Source of the DNA: Clostridiales bacterium
Lineage (GTDB): Bacteria > Bacillota > Clostridia > Oscillospirales > Oscillospiraceae
Direction of reading: 5' to 3'
Assembly (NCBI GenBank): GCA_004558115.1
Contig: SFDT01000051.1
Coordinates: 1-8,658 of the forward strand
DNA: 8,658 nucleotides
In this document: one piece after another, positions 6,602 to 8,658 of the stretch
How positions within the stretch are numbered: the first letter of the stretch is position 1
Layout: each line of letters starts with the position of its first letter
Made by a program: the position numbers and the translations under genes
Notes under the pieces: model-generated
Told to the model about the DNA's origin: nothing
Seen by the model: the letters and a program-made list of their open reading frames with translations, nothing else
Database searches by the model: none

Positions 6602-7667
6602 CCGCCGCATCGTCATCGACCGGCCCAACCTGGCGGGCCGTCTGGCCACCCTCCAGGTCCACACCCGGAACATCAAGCTGGGCGAGGACGTGAATTTGAA
6701 AAAGGTGGCCCTGGCCACCGCCGGCTGCGTGGGCGCGGACCTGGCCAACCTGGTGAACGAGGCCGCCCTCCGGGCCGTCCGCAAAGGCCGCAAGCTGGTG
6801 TCCCAGGAGGACTTCCTGGCCGCCTTCGAGCTGGTCATCGCCGGCACGGAGAAAAAGGGCAGCGTCCTGACAGAGTTCGAGAAAAAGCTGGTGGCCTACC
6901 ACGAGGTGGGCCACGCCATGGTGGCTTACAAGCAGAAAAACACCGAGCCGGTGCAGAAGATCACCATCGTCCCCCACACCCAGGGCTCCCTGGGCTACAC
7001 GCTGCTGATGCCCGAGGAGGACAAGACGGAGCTGCGCACCAAGGACGAGCTTATGGCCAAGATCACCGTGTCCATGGGCGGCCGCGCCGCCGAGGAAGTG
7101 GTGATGAACACCATGACCAACGGCGCCTCCCAGGATATCCAGGACGCCACTTCCGTGGCCCGGAACATGGTGGCCATGTTCGGTATGAGCGAGGAGTTCG
7201 GCATGATGGCCCTGGCCTCCCGCCGCAACCAGTACCTGGACGGCGGCTACGGCATGGACTGCGCCCAGGACACCGCCGCCCAGATGGACAAGGCCGTGAA
7301 GGAAATTTTGGACAAGTGCTATCAGGACGCCGTGGAGATCCTGAAGGCCAACCGGGAGGACATGGACAAGGTGGTGGCGTACCTGCTGGAGAAGGAGACC
7401 ATCACCGGCGCCGAGATGGTGGCCATCATCGAGGGCCGGGACCCGGAGCTGGTGGATGACCCCTATGCTTCCACCACCCAGGACAGGGGCTTCCGCCCCT
7501 CCGTGCCGGAGGGCATTGAGCCCGCCGCCAAAAAGGTCCACATGATCTCCCAGAAGATCGAGGCCCCTGAAGCACCCGCTGAAAATGGCCCCGATCAGGA
7601 AGCACCCGCCCCGGAGCCTCCCAAGGCTCAGGACCCCTCCGATCCCGGAGAACCGTCTCAGGAGTAA
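6384..7667 (+). pseudogene. ftsH: FtsH AAA+ protease, C-terminal part (Walker B to C-terminus, different frame)
   Basis: FtsH homology resumes at 6399 in another frame with CIVFIDEID (Walker B). It continues through the second region of homology, NRPEVLDQALLRPGRFDR, with both arginine fingers, the helical lid, and the zinc-protease site HEVGH (6900-6914). The third ligand is the Asp in NGASQDIQDAT. The C-terminal tail of about 50 residues is rich in Pro, Glu and Ala and probably disordered. All metalloprotease residues are present. The frame is open from an ATG at 6384, but that ATG is the Met codon of FVEMF read in its original codon position shifted, with no properly spaced ribosome site, so independent translation is unlikely. 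Joined to the N-terminal part with the roughly 19 missing residues restored, the protein would be about 735-740 residues, slightly long for FtsH because of the tail. Confidence 0.92.
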
Positions 7668-7675
7668 TGCCAGGA

Positions 7676-7709
7676 GCGGCGCGCCTGCAACACGGCGCGC
7701 CGCTTTTTT
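7676..7709 (+). terminator. Intrinsic terminator of ftsH
   Basis: A perfect ten-pair all-GC stem (7676-7685 with 7694-7703), an eight-base loop TGCAACAC, then six T (7704-7709). It begins nine bases after the ftsH stop, a textbook rho-independent terminator. It also separates the acetyltransferase from ftsH transcription unless there is read-through. Confidence 0.93.
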
Positions 7710-7729
7710 AGAAAGAGAGGAATGATCCC

Positions 7730-8254
7730 ATGATCCGACTTGCCACCGCCACTGACCTGCCCGCCGTGGCCGCCATCTACGACGCCATTTTGGACCGGGA
7801 GGCTGAAAGAGGCGTCTCTTACACCAATTGGAAAAAAGGCAGCTATCCCACGGCGGACACCGCCCGGCAGATCCTGGAGGCCGGCACCCTGTATGTGGGC
7901 GCCGACGAGGACGGCACTGTCTGGGGCAGCATGAACCTCAACGGCTGCCAGCTGCCGGAATACGACGCCATCCCCTGGTCTATTCCCGCCGCCAAGGAGC
8001 AGGTGGCCGTCATCCATACGCTCACCATCCATCCCCGCCGTTCCGGCCGGGGCCTTGCCAGTCAAATGATACATTTTGCCGAGGACACCGCCCGCCGCCA
8101 GGGCAAGACCGCCCTGCGGCTGGACACCTGGGTGGGAAACCTTCCGGCCAACCACCTGTACCCCTCCCTGGGCTACCGCCTGGCGGGGTCCGCGGAATTC
8201 TTCTTCATGGGCTACACCCGTTCCATACTGAACTGCTACGAAAAGGCGCTGTAA
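7730..8254 (+). CDS. GNAT-family N-acetyltransferase
   Basis: A complete 174-residue single-domain GNAT protein, expected to move an acetyl group from acetyl-CoA to an amine; the substrate is unknown. Motif A runs about 93-111, with the pyrophosphate-binding RRSGRGLA (103-110) after the VIHTLTIHP strand. Motif B is LDTWVGNLPANHLYPSLGY (131-149), with Asn141 and Tyr144 in the positions GNATs use for CoA contact and acid catalysis. The N-terminus (IRLATATDLPAVAAIYDAI) is the usual first strand and helix. GAGAGG lies nine bases before the ATG. The gene sits 20 bp after the ftsH terminator with no obvious promoter of its own, so expression may depend on read-through or a promoter inside the ftsH 3' end. 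Cytoplasmic; no signal peptide. Confidence 0.88.
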   Translation: MIRLATATDLPAVAAIYDAILDREAERGVSYTNWKKGSYPTADTARQILEAGTLYVGADEDGTVWGSMNLNGCQLPEYDAIPWSIPAAKEQVAVIHTLTIHPRRSGRGLASQMIHFAEDTARRQGKTALRLDTWVGNLPANHLYPSLGYRLAGSAEFFFMGYTRSILNCYEKAL

Positions 8255-8289
8255 AAAAGGGCACCGGCATAGCCGGTGTGCCCTTTTTT
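8253..8289 (+). terminator. Intrinsic terminator after the acetyltransferase gene
   Basis: It overlaps the stop codon of the acetyltransferase gene. GGGCACCGGC (8259-8268) pairs with GCCGGTGTGCCC (8272-8283) around an ATA loop with a two-base bulge, flanked by six A (8253-8258) and six T (8284-8289). The A and T flanks make it potentially bidirectional. Confidence 0.9.
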
Positions 8290-8394
8290 GCAGTTCCGCC
8301 TTTCAGTCCCGGGCGCCGCGCCTCCTTTTTCCCCTGCTAACCAGCCGTTGACAAAAAGAAAGCCGCCGGTTGGTGGCGGAAGGGGCACAGATTC

Positions 8395-8403
8395 TGGTAT
8401 ACT
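8395..8403 (+). promoter_or_regulatory. Extended -10 promoter of the truncated XRE gene
   Basis: TGG-TATACT is the same nine bases found in the ftsH and rlmB promoters. No good -35 lies at 16-18 bases. A perfect TTGACA exists at 8348-8353 but is 44 bases away, too far to be its partner. The predicted start is near 8410, about 24 nt before the ATG, with AAAGGA nine bases upstream of the start codon. Confidence 0.5.
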
Positions 8404-8433
8404 GGCATCAAACAACAGAAAGGACTTTGTAAT

Positions 8434-8562
8434 ATGACCCTTGGACAACGCACCGCGCAAAAGCGAAAGGAGCTGGGCCTCTCCCAGGAGGCTCTGGGAG
8501 AGCGCCTGGGCGTATCCCGCCAATCCATCTACAAATGGGAGTCCGGAGTTTCCCAAAGTTAA
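8434..8562 (+). pseudogene. Truncated XRE-family helix-turn-helix regulator
   Basis: A 42-residue reading frame, MTLGQRTAQKRKELGLSQEA at its start, followed by LGERLGVSRQSIYKWESG. This is the HTH_3 (Cro/C1) fold through the recognition helix (VSRQSIYKWE, about 28-37). Members of this clostridial type normally go on as a VPEV/LPEL-like helix and a further 15 or more residues to complete the five-helix domain; here TAA comes after GVSQS. Removing one T from the GTTTCCC at about 8548 would give VPKVKD, similar to the expected helix, but no homology follows that either. Promoter and ribosome site look intact, so the fragment may be transcribed. It is probably a remnant of a repressor gene rather than a functional short protein, but this is an inference. 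Confidence 0.6.
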
Positions 8563-8658
8563 AGATACCACATCAATCCCACGCTGACTTTTGCTCAACC
8601 GATACAGCCGGAGGGCTGGATAACAAGAAAAGGCGGTATGCGCCCCGTGGAGGGGTAG
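8563..8658. other. Unassigned tail after the truncated regulator
   Basis: No gene is recognised. The plus-strand frame of the HTH gene stays open after its TAA, from 8563 to a TAG ending exactly at 8658. It would encode a 31-residue stretch including NPTLTFAQPIQPEGW and RKGGMRPVEG, with no upstream start and no family I recognise. Base composition is nearer even than in the rest of the window. It may be foreign or joined DNA, or simply non-coding. Confidence 0.3.

Noticed and set aside
5477..7541. Long minus-strand open frames (5477-6847, 6222-7541) opposite ftsH
   Set aside because: FtsH motifs on the plus strand explain the interval; the minus products are His/Gly/Leu-rich antisense artefacts.
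8348..8353. Perfect TTGACA as the -35 of the XRE promoter
   Set aside because: It is 44 bases from TATACT, and nothing resembling a -10 lies 16-18 bases downstream.
8350..8379. Minus-strand terminator (CCGCC/GGCGG stem followed by CTTTCTTTTT)
   Set aside because: The stem is only five pairs and there is no minus-strand gene to its right within the window; left unannotated.
1..8658. CRISPR array, tRNA, rRNA, insertion sequence or transposase
   Set aside because: Looked for repeated spacers, clover-leaf-like segments, terminal inverted repeats and transposase-like proteins on both strands; none seen.

Overview
The window is GC-rich (roughly 60 %), densely coding bacterial DNA. Its gene set (an EF-G paralogue with a GHSGNGKT P-loop, TrmH-family RlmB, a Gram-positive-style FtsH, an XRE repressor), AAAGGAG-type ribosome binding sites and TGGTATACT-type promoters point to a high-GC Firmicute, most likely a gut Oscillospiraceae/Ruminococcaceae-like clostridium. 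The taxonomic call is an inference from protein style, not a database match.

Left half, minus strand. A complete EF-G-like translational GTPase (70-2145) has its own sigma-A-type promoter at 2248-2276. A 296-bp gap follows. It holds that promoter, a short inverted repeat, and a strong intrinsic terminator that reads best on the plus strand although no plus-strand gene precedes it. Next is a two-gene operon transcribed leftward from 5365: rlmB (4555-5325), then a 696-residue membrane protein (2442-4532) 22 bp downstream. The membrane protein has the eight-helix layout and the N- and P-domain sequence traces of a P1B-type ATPase, but lacks the A domain and every catalytic motif. It is the most unusual gene here.

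Right half, plus strand. ftsH is transcribed divergently from the rlmB operon. The two promoters are about 65 bp apart and share the same extended -10 sequence. ftsH is broken at 6400: about 59 bp are missing, which removes the segment between pore loop and Walker B and shifts the frame. A textbook terminator follows, then a GNAT acetyltransferase with its own terminator, then a promoter driving a 42-codon XRE-type HTH gene that stops just after its recognition helix. The last ~100 bp hold nothing recognisable and look less GC-rich than the rest.

Working together: rlmB (23S rRNA methylation) and the EF-G paralogue concern the ribosome. FtsH, when intact, is the membrane-protein quality-control protease. 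The pseudo-ATPase is co-transcribed with rlmB and sits opposite ftsH; its role is unknown. No rRNA, tRNA, CRISPR array or insertion sequence was seen.
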